Assembly (NCBI GenBank): GCA_009823505.1
Contig: VZQC01007129.1
Location: 1,900,178-1,964,177, forward strand
DNA: 64,000 nucleotides
Origin: Rhizomys pruinosus
Lineage: Eukaryota > Chordata > Mammalia > Rodentia > Spalacidae
Reading direction: 5' to 3'
Below the pieces are notes generated by a model. It was not told the DNA's origin, did no database searches, and saw only the letters and a program-made list of their open reading frames with translations. Positions 21,548 to 32,990 of the stretch are shown piece by piece (the stretch's first letter is position 1; every line of letters starts with the position of its first letter). Made by a program: the position numbers and the translations under genes.

Positions 21548-22337
21548 CCTAAATCTGTGCCCTCCTGTGCAGACCTTGATTTCCTGCAGGTGAAAGATAT
21601 CCAGCTGGGTGAAAGAAATCCCAACTGGGTTGGCTTGCGGCACATGAGGACATAATAGTGTAGGATTACATGTATGTGTTATTGATCTATGTCTGGAGTC
21701 TATGCCTTTGTCCATCTCTTCTTGACTTAACTTATCAATAGTCATATTTCTTTGGTAGCAGTGTCTGCGTCCTCCGAGAAAGATACGCTTAAAAGCTGTT
21801 CCCCAGTCCTCTTAGTGCCTTAGGCTATGTAGACACACTTGAAATGAAAAAAAAATATGAAGAATTTAAATAATGAAAGACTACTGTGTTTCATTTGAGG
21901 TGACTTTCACCCATGTGGACAATAACAGCAGGTAATGTTTGCTGGGCTCATGGGTCAGACGTCAATGTAGAAAAGTCACAGTGCTAAAGCAAAGTGCATA
22001 GAAAGCATCTCAGTGCAAAGCATGCTGGGGTCTGGGGGTCTTCCTTTGAGACAACTATCCAGGGTGGTAGGGTTTTCATAAGCTAAGGGTAAAAATTACT
22101 GATGCTTGTGTTCCCCACTGTGATGCGGCACTTCTTGAGTTAGTTGGAAGTAGCATCTCTGACTATGAATCTCCAGTCAATGGCTGGAAAGCTGGAGAGA
22201 GACCCTGGCACAGGGTGGGGTGCTGAGCAGTTAGGCTTCACAGTGCCCATAATGAGGGCTTGGCCTGGCAGCACTTGGGCACCAGTAGCCTGATTCTTTC
22301 CCTTCCAATCTTAATTAAAAGTTTGTCAAGATCCATG
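21548..22337. other. Stretch without recognised genes
   Basis: No coding exon or clear repeat recognised. Confidence 0.4.
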
Positions 22338-22565
22338 GGGGTTGAGAGATGGCTCAGTAGTTAAGAGCACCAGCTGTTCCTGCAGAGGACCTGGGTTTTG
22401 TTCTTAGCATGCACATGGAGGCTAACAACAGTCCATAACTCCAGTTCCAGGGGCTCCAGTGCTCTTTTCTAGCCTCTCCAAGAATTGAAAGACAGTGGTA
22501 CCCTGACACACACACAGGCGACACATTCACACAGATAAAAAGAAAATAAAATTATTTTTTTAAAT
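22338..22565 (+). repeat. Diverged B2/B3-like SINE
   Basis: Head 'GAGAGATGGCTCAGTAGTTA', B-box-like 'GGACCTGGGTTTTG', and an A-rich tail after a short CA run. More diverged than the main B2-like family. Confidence 0.8.
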
Positions 22566-22884
22566 GTTTTTGAATAGTTTATCAGGAGCCTAATAAAACA
22601 TACTGTGCCCTAGTTGACCTGCCAGGGCTTTGGGGGTAAATTGGGGCTTGAGAGGTTCTACCAATTCTTGTCTTATATAGTTTTAACTCAGCCTCACCAC
22701 TCTGGTCCTGGAGAGGCTTAATGATGGTCTTAACAGGGCATGAGGCTTCCTTCTGTCTGAGTTAATGAGAGCTTAGGATGTATGTATCAAATTGAGTGGG
22801 AAAAGAAAGAATGCAGACAAATTCTGCTGATGATGGTTTCTTTGTATTATCATCTGTCTTGAGTGTGTTTTCCAAAAGTGTATG

Positions 22885-24215
22885 TGCAGGATGGACTGGG
22901 AAATGCCAGCAGAGAGGCTGACCCATCTGATCATTAAAGAAAAAGGAACCTCAGACTGCCTGAGTCACAGACACTGAGCATATCTCTGAATTCTATTTGG
23001 GATAACTGTTTATAATGTGCCATAATGAAGTTTACCTTCCAGATGCTGAGAAACCTTCCTACCTCTCCCCTTTGTGGGAAAAAGAGAAACATGATGGTAA
23101 TGAAGTCATTCCCTAACTGTAAATTAGAGCCAACTGTTATAGTGGTAATTTCTTATAAAACAGGTATAACTACCTTCTTTAATTGACTGATAGACATAGG
23201 AATTGTGAAAGGATAATTCTCTATTTAGAGCCAAATATAATAGTAAATTCTTTATAAGCTGTGTAATTAAGCAAAATATATTAATACAGGAGAGCTCTGA
23301 TATCAGCAATGTATTATTCTGCCAAAGAGATGTTGGCTAGGGGATCTAAGCCCCCCCCAAATTATAAAGGCCTTTTGCCTATAAAAATGGTATATCTGCA
23401 AGGAGAAAGGTGGTAAGTCCCTGTTGTTGAAGACCTGGTGTAAGCATAAAAAAATGTTTTGAGATGTCGCTTGCTAATGTACAGTTGGCCTCTGAAATGC
23501 CAGAGAGCATTACCAAAGGCCACTAATGCAATAAAGCAAAATATTGGTCTCCTTGAGTCAAGCAAGACTTCTTTGCCAGTATCAGCTACACCTCAATTGC
23601 CTGGAGATACTGTGCAACAGTGGCAGCCATATATATATATATCCCAAATCTAATTGGCTATTAGCTCTCTCCTTGGAGGAATAATTCATGGCTGATGCCA
23701 TAAGCTTACGTCCTCTAGTGGTTAGGAGATGTTATTAGCCACAGTAAGAACTTGTCATTTTTTATATAGAAACTACAGTTTGTGGATTAGCATACCATCC
23801 AAACATCTGTGTCTATGCTCACAGCTTAGCTTGCCATAATAGTTAGTACTGTTTAAATGCCTGTTTAAATGCCTGTACATCTAATTGTTTGTGCTTTGTT
23901 AGTAGGATAAAAAGGGTACCCTGGATAAGCTGTCAACCCGTGAAGGGAAACAACCTGAACCAAAATGACACCTCCAGAGAAAATAGACTGCTTTGCTTCT
24001 CACCCACTGTGCCCCTTTCCCAAAGCTTAGGAACAAATTGCGGAAGAGGAGGCATGATAGAATGTAAGGGCTGTGGAGAGATTGGGGTGAATCATGAGAC
24101 TACAGCAATATAGACTGCTAGCTTCTCCAATTGGACAATGGGAACCTTGGGTTGTTTCAAAATTTGGACATAGATACTTACTAATTGGTTTTACACGAAT
24201 GTTATTTACATTCAT
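22885..24215 (+). repeat. Repeat R, copy R1
   Basis: Colinear with R2 (46800-48390) and R3 (52800-54150). Shared landmarks include GCAAAATATATTAATACAG (23271), 'GGTCTCCTTGAGTCAAGCAA' (23549) and 'CATACCATCCAAACATCTGT' (23790). The most diverged of the large copies. No coding frame is shared among copies. Confidence 0.85.
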
Positions 24216-24427
24216 TGCTTGTGCTTGACAATCAGCTTACTTCATCATTGCGATTTTTGGATATTAATTGGTCTTAGTGTGAAAATAAAGTTTCAGAGTT
24301 ACCTTTCAGCTTAGATATACTGTAACAATACATTTTGGAGGGACCTTACCACCCCTAAAAATCTGGGTATCTAATTCAGGAGTTCTGAAAGCATAGTTTG
24401 GGACCAGTTATTGTGACACCTCCAGCA

Positions 24428-24604
24428 GTGTCTTTTCTGCTTATGATTTCTTTGACTATTGTCTTTCATGTGTCTATACTAATTTTAATATGTTTTTTCT
24501 AGTTGTGTGAAGAATGCATTTGGACGTTTGTTGAATCTGCAGGTCAGTTTTAATACTATAGCCTTCAATACATTATTCATTTTACCAATTCAAAAGCATA
24601 GGAG
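24428..24604 (-). mobile_element. Old L1 ORF2 fragment, part 1
   Basis: Minus-strand sequence matches the ORF2 segment around '[17 protein letters not shown]' at the DNA level, well diverged. It continues at 24905-24960 after the SINE. Confidence 0.7.
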
Positions 24605-24818
24605 TTGGGGCTAGAGGGATAGCTGAACTTAGAAAGTGCTTGCTGCACAGCATGAAGACATGAGATTGTAAAAATGTCCAGTCCGGGGACCCCTGTAACC
24701 CCAGGCAGAGGTGGGGGACAGGCCTGACCCTGGTATTCACTGCTGGCCAGCCAAGCCGACTCAGCTCTAGTCAAATGGGAGGATTTGTGTCCAGAAATGA
24801 GCCCAAGGTTGTCCTCTG

Positions 24819-24867
<49 letters not shown>

Positions 24868-24900
24868 TGCACACCCATGTGTGCACTAAACAAATAGGAA
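24605..24900 (+). repeat. B4-like SINE with (CA)n, inserted in L1
   Basis: B4-type SINE ('GGGGCTAGAGGGATAGCTGA', 'GCTGGCCAGCCAAGCCGA') ending in (CA)n at 24821-24863. Target duplication CAAAAGCATAGGAG / CAAAAGCACAGGAG at 24591-24604 and 24901-24914. Confidence 0.8.
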
Positions 24901-24904
24901 CAAA

Positions 24905-24960
24905 AGCACAGGAGGTCTTTTCATCTTCTAATGTCTTCTTTAATTTCATTCTCACTGTCT
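24905..24960 (-). mobile_element. Old L1 ORF2 fragment, part 2
   Basis: Continues the interrupted L1 ('AGGTCTTTTCATCTTCTAAT' block). Confidence 0.65.
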
Positions 24961-24969
24961 TGAGGCTTC

Positions 24970-25165
24970 ATGGCAGAGCACGCCTGGCTCTGCTTCCCAA
25001 CTGCAGTTGTGGTGGGAGCAGCTGCCTCAGGCTCCTGCCTCCATGATTTTTCCATGGCACTCTCAAACTGGTAGCCAAGATAATCACCTCTTTCCTTCAA
25101 TTATTTTGTTTTTCAGACATTTGTTACAGCAACAAGACAAAAAAACTAATGCACATGCTCCAACT
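24970..25165 (+). repeat. Rodent interspersed repeat fragment
   Basis: The stretch ending 'TTGTTACAGCAACAAGACAA' is similar to 25565-25736, which ends 'TTATCACAGCAACAAGAAAA'. It resembles a common rodent interspersed repeat that I cannot name with certainty. Confidence 0.5.
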
Positions 25166-25564
25166 GGAGAATGTTGTGTGCTCTTCTGTAATGCTTTCCC
25201 ATTCTCCTGTCAGCTTTTTGAGTCAGCCTAACTCCAAAGATGGAAGTTGACTCCCTTGCTGGAGCAAGTTTGAAACAAGCATTTGTATTATCTTAATTTA
25301 TTTCTACTTCAAGAATAGCATGTACTATTTCCTCTACATTTTCCTCATGTTCCTGAACAATTGCCAGCCCAGAATTTACATAGCACTCTGCTGAGGGAGG
25401 AACATTATTTTGAAATTACAGGTGAAGGATCAGTCTCTGGACCTACCTGTGAGGGATTGACTGATTACCTTAATTGGGGTGGGAAGACCTGGCCTGAATG
25501 TGCTCCAAATCATTTCCAGAACTGGAGTCCTGGACTGAACACAAATGATAAGTAAGCCAGCTGA

Positions 25565-25736
25565 GCCCTAGCATCGTCTCTCTTGTCTTTCTCTCTGCCT
25601 GTACATAGCGATCATCTGCCTCAATCTCCCACCGTCTTGTCCTGATGGACTGTACTCTTGAGCTGTGGGCCAGAATGAACACTTGCTTCAGCTGCTTTTG
25701 TCAGATATTTATCACAGCAACAAGAAAAGTAACTAA
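25565..25736 (+). repeat. Rodent interspersed repeat fragment, second copy
   Basis: Diverged copy of 24970-25165. The B1 that follows sits at its A-rich end. Confidence 0.5.
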
Positions 25737-25737
25737 A

Positions 25738-25851
25738 GCCGGGTGTGGTGGTGAATGCCTTTAATCCTAGCACTCAGGAGGCAGAGGCAGGCAGATCTCT
25801 GTGAGTTCAAGGTCAGCCTGGTCTATAGAGTGAGCTCCAGGCCATCTGGAA
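25738..25851 (+). repeat. B1 SINE, cut at single N
   Basis: Starts 'GCCGGGTGTGGTGGTGAATG' and stops at 'CATCTGGA' just before the N at 25852, losing its tail. Confidence 0.9.
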
Positions 25852-25852
25852 N

Positions 25853-26702
25853 CAGCCAAACTGTGCAGTGTCTTCAGCAAAACTGTCTTATCACTTAGTT
25901 ACAGTGGGTGACCAAGTACAGTGGCAGTAGCCTGCCTTGTTTTGGAGACTTCTGGGGCTTCCTGACTTATGAAAATGTGTTATGGAACTCAGGAGATTGT
26001 AAGTTAATTTCAAAATATAGTGACAAAATTTTAAATGATATTATCCTCTATGGGTAGACAATGTCACTCCCAGAAGATTTATGTTATTTGGTGAAAAAAC
26101 ATAGTTCAAGGCAGAAACTTCCATTTTATAGAGTGTACAATTGACGAGGACTAGCAGGCCATTTACAGCAACTCCCTTTCTTTAGAGAAAAACTCCATTT
26201 TGTGTTAAAGATTTCTTAGAAATGGCATCATTCTGCAAAGAGCTGAGATGGCAGGCAGGTGATAATTACTCAGAACCAGGTTTCAGCAATGAGGTTGCAG
26301 AAAAACAATGGAAACAGGGAAGCAATAAAATGAGTCAACTTTGGGATAGCAGGGACAAAGACAGTCAACAGACCAGAGATGAGCCAGCAGAGATAACGGC
26401 AAGAATGGGGCCCTAAAGTCAGCCATTGGAAAGTCACCTGCCATAATCCTAGTAATAGCCAACCCAAATCCCACTAAGATGTAAACTTTATGTGACCTGT
26501 GCCTTTAAAACCCCCTGTATAGACTTTCTCGGGTCACCTCTTCTACTTGCCTGTAGTGTAGTGCAAGAGTGGACCCCAGGTGCATCAGTTATCGATTCGG
26601 CCTCTTTTCTAAATAAACTTCACAATTGGCTTTTTTTCTAAATAAACTTTGTAAGAAGCAGCTGCCTGATTTGTTGATGATTTTGGGGGTACCCACAAAA
26701 CA
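25853..26702 (+). mobile_element. ERV-C 5' LTR (start lost at N)
   Basis: It ends in CA directly before a primer binding site. Two AATAAA signals lie near 26611 and 26640. The 3' portion (26460-26702) repeats in direct orientation at 28946-29180, which defines it as an LTR. The part 25853-26535 also occurs inverted at 29879-30561 with about 2 differences. The LTR start is hidden by the single N at 25852. Confidence 0.8.
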
Positions 26703-26704
26703 TT

Positions 26705-26722
26705 TGGGGGTTCGTCTGGGAT
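26705..26722 (+). promoter_or_regulatory. ERV-C primer binding site (tRNA-Pro type)
   Basis: TGGGGGTTCGTCTGGGAT, two bases after the LTR CA end, closely matches the proline-tRNA primer binding site of gammaretrovirus-like elements (two differences from the usual form). This fixes orientation and the LTR boundary. Confidence 0.85.
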
Positions 26723-26777
26723 CGCCCAACACAACCAACCACACCCCGAGATGTCATCTTACTGTCTGTAGTGTGCA

Positions 26778-27020
26778 GGCCATACCTGAAGTAAGGGACC
26801 TGGTTTTTGCTGACTGGACATCTCTTGCAAGGCAAGGAGCCTGGTTTTTGCCACTCAGCCATCCTTTCCAAGGCACAAGGGGATCTGGTTTTGCTGATCA
26901 GCCATACCTTCCAAAATGGGGGGGGGCAACTATTTTTGCCATTTGGCCATCTCTTACAAGGTAAGGGACCTGGTTTTGCCAGTTGACCATCTCCTACTAG
27001 GTAGGAGACCTGGTTTTTCT
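26778..27020 (+). repeat. 40-44-bp tandem repeat in ERV-C leader
   Basis: A degenerate unit built around 'CCTGGTTTTTGCC...GGCCATCTCTT.CAAGG' recurs with CCTGG-like starts near 26799, 26840, 26884, 26927, 26969 and 27009. About 5.5 copies directly after the primer binding site. Confidence 0.85.
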
Positions 27021-27563
27021 GGGTTTTGATGTAGACTCTGGTTTTCTGGTTCTGGGTTCCCAGCTGGAGAAGCTGGGCACAGTGGGGATCCAAGGGACTC
27101 TAGGTGGGGATGCCCCACTCTTCCACTGGTTGTCCTCCTGCTGAGCAGCGCTCTGTCTTGTTCCAGTGTGCCCAACTGTTATTTTATTGACTGTTATGGA
27201 ACTGGGGGTAGCTATGCAGGTGGGAATGTGGACCCTGCTGGCCTGCCATTCTGCTCCCTGTCTGGTGCAAGAGCAAGCAGGCCTCTCTGGCTGCCTGAGC
27301 CAAGCCATGCAGCAGCCCTGTCTGGCACTCCTCAGCCTTAGCTCCTGCATCTGCCTGAATCAAAGCAAAGGGAGAGAGCTGAGCATACATCCAAGCATGG
27401 GGAGCAAGCGAGTGTGTGAAAGCAGGTCACCATTTTCCAGATGTAAAGATGGTACTATGTCTTATGCTCATTTTAACTGTTCTTCCTTGTGTCTAAGGTT
27501 CATGTAGCCCTGCTCGTCATAAGTTTCCTTGGGTTTGTAATTCAGCCATTGTAATTGTCTCAT
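27021..27563 (+). other. ERV-C internal region, noncoding
   Basis: No gag, pol or env domain recognised. Frames of 68-117 residues overlap on both strands and look like chance. The element is probably a non-autonomous or deleted LTR element. Confidence 0.4.
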
Positions 27564-28060
27564 GTTGTGAAACTGTAAGAAAGGCCCACACTGAATCTAT
27601 TTTGAACATAGCCACCATTTTAAGCAATTACTGGAACCTGCCCAATTCAGGGAAAAGGTCAATTGCTCAAGGTCAGTTGCTTGAGGCCTCAAAAACAGCT
27701 AATAAAATTTAAACTTGTCTAAAGATAACTGTTGATGCTGTGGATATGTGAGGGCAGGTGGACTGAGTTAACCTTTCCTCCTTCCTGTCCCAAGATTGTG
27801 TCTAAAGATAACCTTTGGTATGTGGGGGCAGGTGGGCTGACCTAACCATGAGCGATAACCCTGCTATTATCCAATAAGGCTAGAAGTTACCCAAACCCCA
27901 CTAAAATTCCCCTAGACCCCGTATAAAAGGCCTGCAAGCCAAGTTATCAGGGTCAGAGCCTTTTTCCTCCCACCCCAGCATGCTGGTTTACTTTTTCCTG
28001 AAATAAAGTCTTGGTTTTCCATCCTTCAGTGTGTCTGGTGTGGATTCTTGGACCATAACA
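27564..28060 (+). mobile_element. Second LTR, nested in ERV-C
   Basis: About 0.5 kb. U3-like duplication TGTCTAAAGATAAC at about 27717 and 27799, TATAAAAGG near 27922, AATAAA near 28003, and end CATAACA at 28060. No second copy in the window, so it is a solo LTR or a fragment. The start is approximate. Confidence 0.6.
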
Positions 28061-28945
28061 GGACTGCACTTGGGCCACCTTGTCTATCTTGGTGACTTGG
28101 GCCTGAGATATGAGCCCTGCATCTGCAGACAGAAACCCCATGATGGGTACATACTGGCCTGCTTTCTTATGCAGCAAGGAAAGAGGCAGGATAGAATGCC
28201 TTCTCTGGGCCTAACTCCCAGAGCTCAGTCTAGAGCTTGCCTCAGGCACAGCCTTACTGGTCTGTCCCCTCTACCTATAGTATGATAGGCTTGCTGATCC
28301 AAGCCCACCACCTGTGAATTTCTGTGCAAGTAGGGAGAGGAACTATACCCCTGCAAGGGTCTTTCTCTTGGAGTAGATATAGCCACATAGCTGATCTTTT
28401 GAATCTCCATGCAGAACTCTCTAGAGAGAGAATAGTCCACCTCACTGACAAGTTAAGATTCCCTCATTTTTTGAGCTGTTAAGAAAGTATGTGTGTGAGT
28501 GTCAGTAATTTCCATATGCATGGACATTACACGTGTGTATGTGAACATTGGTAATTTTCCACTTGTAGAGAATAACATGAGGTTAGGTAAAACTAAATAC
28601 CTGGCAGCTGTCTCCATTGAAATAGTCTTTGGCATTGGGCAGGTCCCCAAGGGACTCACAGCTTCTTGGCAGCAAATGTGTACCATTCACACAATTCTGG
28701 CTAGAGAGTGGGATCCCCTGGTGCTTAAAGTCCCTGCCTTACTCCCAATCCCATCTGGCCAATGGGCTGGGCTTTAGATGTGAGTGAGAGTTGTTTTTGA
28801 GAAAAGGATGCATCAAGCATGTTGGAGCCCGTAAAAGGCATGTGGGCAAGATGAATGTGTGTGTTTGAAGTGGCTGGGGCTTACTGTCCCTGCACTGGAA
28901 GGAGGTGTCGAGATGTTTTCTAGGCAGAGAAGTTGTGGGAAGGCT
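28061..28945. other. Stretch between LTRs without recognised genes
   Basis: No retroviral domain visible. It contains a short GT-rich run near 28484-28498. Confidence 0.4.
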
Positions 28946-29180
28946 GACCAAAATCCCACTAAGGTGTAAACTTGATGTGAACGCTGCCTTTAAAAACCCC
29001 TGTGTAGAATTTCTTGGGATCACCTCTTCTACCTGTGTGTAGTGAGAGGGTGGACCCCGGCAGGCATGCCAGTTATCAATTTGGCCTTTTTTTCTAAATA
29101 AACTTCATAATTCACTTTTTTTCTAAATAAACTTTGTAAAACACAGATGCCTAACTTGGTGATGTTGGGGGGAACCCCCC
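28946..29180 (+). mobile_element. ERV-C 3' LTR, truncated
   Basis: Direct repeat of 26460-26702 (for example 'AATCCCACTAAGGTGTAAAC', 'TTTTTCTAAATAAACTT' twice) with clear divergence. Only the distal part of the LTR is present. Confidence 0.7.
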
Positions 29181-29185
29181 GGCCC

Positions 29186-29322
29186 CTCACAGTGGTGTAC
29201 ACCTTTGATTCCAGCATGCAGGATGCAGAGGCAAGTGGATGTCTGTGAGTTCAAGGCCAGCCTGGTCTACAGAGTGAATTCTAGGACAGCTGGGCCTACA
29301 GTGAGACCCTGTCTCAAAAAGA
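29186..29322 (+). repeat. B1 SINE running into N gap
   Basis: Plus-strand B1 ('CAAGGCCAGCCTGGTCTACA' ... 'GAGACCCTGTCTCAAAAAGA') ending at the N run. Confidence 0.9.
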
Positions 29323-29878
29323 NNNNNNNNNNNNNNNNNNNNNNNNNNNNNNNNNNNNNNNNNNNNNNNNNNNNNNNNNNNNNNNNNNNNNNNNNNNNNN
29401 NNNNNNNNNNNNNNNNNNNNNNNNNNNNNNNNNNNNNNNNNNNNNNNNNNNNNNNNNNNNNNNNNNNNNNNNNNNNNNNNNNNNNNNNNNNNNNNNNNNN
29501 NNNNNNNNNNNNNNNNNNNNNNNNNNNNNNNNNNNNNNNNNNNNNNNNNNNNNNNNNNNNNNNNNNNNNNNNNNNNNNNNNNNNNNNNNNNNNNNNNNNN
29601 NNNNNNNNNNNNNNNNNNNNNNNNNNNNNNNNNNNNNNNNNNNNNNNNNNNNNNNNNNNNNNNNNNNNNNNNNNNNNNNNNNNNNNNNNNNNNNNNNNNN
29701 NNNNNNNNNNNNNNNNNNNNNNNNNNNNNNNNNNNNNNNNNNNNNNNNNNNNNNNNNNNNNNNNNNNNNNNNNNNNNNNNNNNNNNNNNNNNNNNNNNNN
29801 NNNNNNNNNNNNNNNNNNNNNNNNNNNNNNNNNNNNNNNNNNNNNNNNNNNNNNNNNNNNNNNNNNNNNNNNNNNNNN
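29323..29878. other. Assembly gap (556 N)
   Basis: Unsequenced. Flanked on the left by a B1 tail and on the right by an inverted ERV-C LTR copy. Confidence 0.99.
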
Positions 29879-30561
29879 TGACCCGAGAAAGTCTATACAG
29901 GGGGTTTTAAAGGCACAGGTCACATAAAGTTTACATCTTAGTGGGATTTGGGTTGGCTATTACTAGGGTTATGGCAGGTGACTTTCCAATGGCTGACTTT
30001 AGGGCCCCATTCTTGCCGTTATCTCTGCTGGCTCATCTCTGGTCTGTTGACTGTCTTTGTCCCTGCTATCCCAAAGTTGACTCATTTTATTGCTTCCCTG
30101 TTTCCATTGTTTTTCTGCAACCTCATTGCTGAAACCTGGTTCTGAGTAATTATCACCTGCCTGCCATCTCAGCTCTTTGCAGAATGATGCCATTTCTAAG
30201 AAATCTTTAACACAAAATGGAGTTTTTCTCTAAAGAAAGGGAGTTGCTGTAAATGGCCTGCTAGTCCTCGTCAATTGTACACTCTATAAAATGGAAGTTT
30301 CTGCCTTGAACTATGTTTTTTCACCAAATAACATAAATCTTCTGGGAGTGACATTGTCTACCCATAGAGGATAATATCATTTAAATTTTTGTCACTATAT
30401 TTTGAAATTAACTTACAATCTCCTGAGTTCCATAACACATTTTCATAAGTCAGGAAGCCCCAGAAGTCTCCAAAACAAGGCAGGCTACTGCCACTGTACT
30501 TGGTCACCCACTGTAACTAAGTGATAAGACAGTTTTGCTGAAGACACTGCACAGTTTGGCT
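29879..30561 (-). mobile_element. Inverted, near-identical copy of ERV-C LTR
   Basis: Reverse complement of 25853-26535. I counted about 2 differences in 683 bp. Outside this block similarity is lost exactly where the forward copy meets its N (25852). Confidence 0.9.
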
Positions 30562-31282
30562 GCAGGACATAAAGAAATCAATCTCAAACTGATCAGGAAT
30601 CTTCTTTCTTGTTGACTAGCGTTCATAGTGTCAGAAGGTGCCATACAGGCTACTGGGGAGAAAGGACATCAGTGGTCACCCAGTGCTGCACCGTGCATTC
30701 TACAATACTGACTTACCAGGCATGATGCAGCCACTGGTACAACAGTGCCTAAACTGTTATGGGATAACTAACGAAACTCTGATTTGAGAACTGTTCTAGA
30801 GGAAGGAATTTCATGTCTGGTACTATAACCTTGGTCATAGGCCTACCAGTAGAACATTCTATTGTTATTTTGCTAAATCATTATATTGCATTCTAAATAT
30901 TTATGTTTAAAGCCATAGAGCTGGCCTGCTTTTGAACTTGGTAAGTGAAACTTCTTTTTATAGTGGGTACCAGTCAATACTGAGATACATAACTGATTAA
31001 AGTTGTGAGAATAAGAAACCAAGTGCTCAACTACAAATTGGACATCTTTCTCAATCTACCCCTCCCCCACCCACCAGGTTTCTCCCCACAACCAAGACTC
31101 AAGATGACTCACAAAAGAGAAGGCAGAATGTTAGGGTCAGAAGATAGAGAGGAGTGTGTGAAATGCAGACTTCTGGACTTGACAAGGCCATGGATTCATG
31201 AATTCGCCTTAGCTGGGGTCACCTGCACAAGATCAGTTCAGCCAAAATTCTAGCATAGATAGGGGAGGTATTCTCCAGACCT
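30562..31282. other. Stretch without recognised genes
   Basis: The first bases after 30561 probably belong to the LTR start missing from the forward copy. The remainder holds no recognised element. Confidence 0.35.
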
Positions 31283-31388
31283 CTTTTTTTTTTTTGGTCT
31301 TTTTGAGACAGGGTCTCCCTGCCGACCTGGCTGTTCTGGAACTCACTCTGTAGACCAGGCTGGCCTTGAACTCACAGAGATCTGCCTC
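31283..31388 (-). repeat. B1 SINE, truncated
   Basis: Minus-strand B1 tail and centre ('TTTTTGAGACAGGGTCTCCC', 'GACCAGGCTGGCCTTGAACT'). Confidence 0.9.
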
Positions 31389-31801
31389 ATTTCTTACTGA
31401 GCAGATACTGACAGTTGTTAGCTACTGAGTGGGGATGAGCATTCTCTTTTGACTGTGAAGCCAGTATTGCATCTCTTATGCCCCAGTGAATGGCCCCACA
31501 GGCATATGCAAATGGGAACAATATTTGGACTGAGTGGGCAATGAAAAAAATAGTAAGACATAAAGTTAAGATGGGGTCATCTTATGGGGATCTTGGGTGA
31601 ATTGTAGGGGAAAATGAAGGTGGATATGATCATGTTTCATTGTATACATGGCTGAAATAATGAAGCATAAAGGAAATTAATGTAAAAAATGTTCTGATGA
31701 TCTGAACAGGGGTGTTTGACTTTATATGGAGGTCTGAAGAAAGTGTTATAATAGAAAAGGATATCTATTTCTAGGTGGAGACATGTCATTGTCTCTCCCT
31801 T
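31389..31801. other. Stretch without recognised genes
   Basis: Nothing recognised. Confidence 0.4.
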
Positions 31802-31814
31802 AAGAGTTAATCCA

Positions 31815-32066
31815 GGGGCTGGAGAGATAGCCTAGCGGTTAAGAGCACCGACTGCTCTTGCAGAGGACCCGGGTTCGATCCCCAGCACCCACATGGCGGC
31901 TGAGAACCATCTGCAACTCCAATTCCAGGAGAACTCCAGTTCCAGGGGAATCCGAGACCTTCTTCTGACCTCCGCGGCATTGCAAGACACGGGTGCACAA
32001 ACCTACATGCAGACAGTACACTCATACACATACAAAAATAAATAAAGTTTAAAAAAAATAAAAAAA
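31815..32066 (+). repeat. B2-like SINE, full length
   Basis: Good reference copy of the family: head GGGGCTGGAGAGATAGCC, B box 'GGGTTCGATCC', internal duplication 'AACTCCAATTCCAGGAG' / 'AACTCCAGTTCCAGG', tail AAATAAATAAA. Target duplication AAGAGTTAATCCA at 31802-31814 and 32067-32079. Confidence 0.95.
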
Positions 32067-32084
32067 AAGAGTTAATCCAATTGA

Positions 32085-32305
32085 AGGACTAGAGAGATAG
32101 CTCAGTTGTTAAAAGCACTGGCTCTTCTTGCACAGGACCTGTTTGATTCCTAGGACCCACATAATGGCTAACAACCACCTAAAACTCTAGTTCCAGGGGA
32201 TCCAACAACCTTATCTGACCTCTTCCAGCATTGCAGGACAGGGTGCACTCACATACATGCAGGCGATACATTCATACACATAAAACTAAAATAATAAATA
32301 AAAAA
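32085..32305 (+). repeat. Second, older B2-like SINE at same target
   Basis: More diverged plus-strand SINE. Flanked by GTTAATCCAATTGAA (32071-32085) and GTTAATCCCATTGAA (32308-32322), which overlaps the target duplication of the SINE before it. Confidence 0.9.
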
Positions 32306-32826
32306 GTGTTAATCCCATTGAATGAGTTTATTATGACTTACCTCAGGGATCACTCTCAGAAAGGCAGGACCACCCTTAGGAAGGTGGGCTCACTTTGAGC
32401 CATAGCAAAGAAATAGGCAGAATAATTATTCTTTTAATGAGATACTATATTTTTCTTTCCAATATTCCCACCCCCTAGCATATTCCTACCATGAGGTCTG
32501 GCTGGGTCTGCCCCCCTTTCTGAATTTTAACTCGTAATGGTCTTATTCCTCTTTTTTTCCTCTTTTCTGTCTTTTTCTATTAGACACAAACTATATAATC
32601 TAAGTATCCTTTCTCTGGTACTTCCTATTCTTTCTCTAAATCTCCCTCCCCACCATGTGGTTGCCTGCCACTATGTGACTGACTTCCATTCCTGTTTAAT
32701 TCAAATAATGTGGAATTTTCCTCCCCACCTCCATTCTCCTCTGAGAAGCTGCTGAGGTTGATAGCTTGCCTGCTCTGGAGTTTTATCTTTTAAAGTCTTT
32801 AAGCTTATGTTTGAGTCCATTTTTAA
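32306..32826. other. Stretch without recognised genes
   Basis: T/C-rich; no element recognised. Confidence 0.4.
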
Positions 32827-32981
32827 TTTTTGTTTTTTGGCATTTTTGAGACAGGGTCTCCCTGTAGCCCCAGCTGGCCTGGAACTCACTTTGTAGACCA
32901 GGCTGGTCTTGAACTCACAGAGATCCTCCTGCCTCTGCCTCCTGAGTGCTGGGATTAAAGGTGTGTGCCACCAAGCCCAGC
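32827..32981 (-). repeat. B1 SINE
   Basis: Full minus-strand B1 ('TTTTTGAGACAGGGTCTCCC' to 'GTGCCACCAAGCCCAGC'). Confidence 0.92.
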
Positions 32982-32990
32982 TTTAAATTG

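Noticed and set aside
24577..24955. Cys/Val-repeat frame 'CVCVCVCVC'
   Set aside because: Translation of the (CA)n tail of a B4-like SINE.
26778..27020. CRISPR-like array
   Set aside because: Units are degenerate, contiguous and without unique spacers; the setting is a mammalian LTR element leader.
29205..29927. Long open frames across the N run on both strands
   Set aside because: They are open only because the N bases are read as unknown residues; the ends are B1 and LTR sequence.
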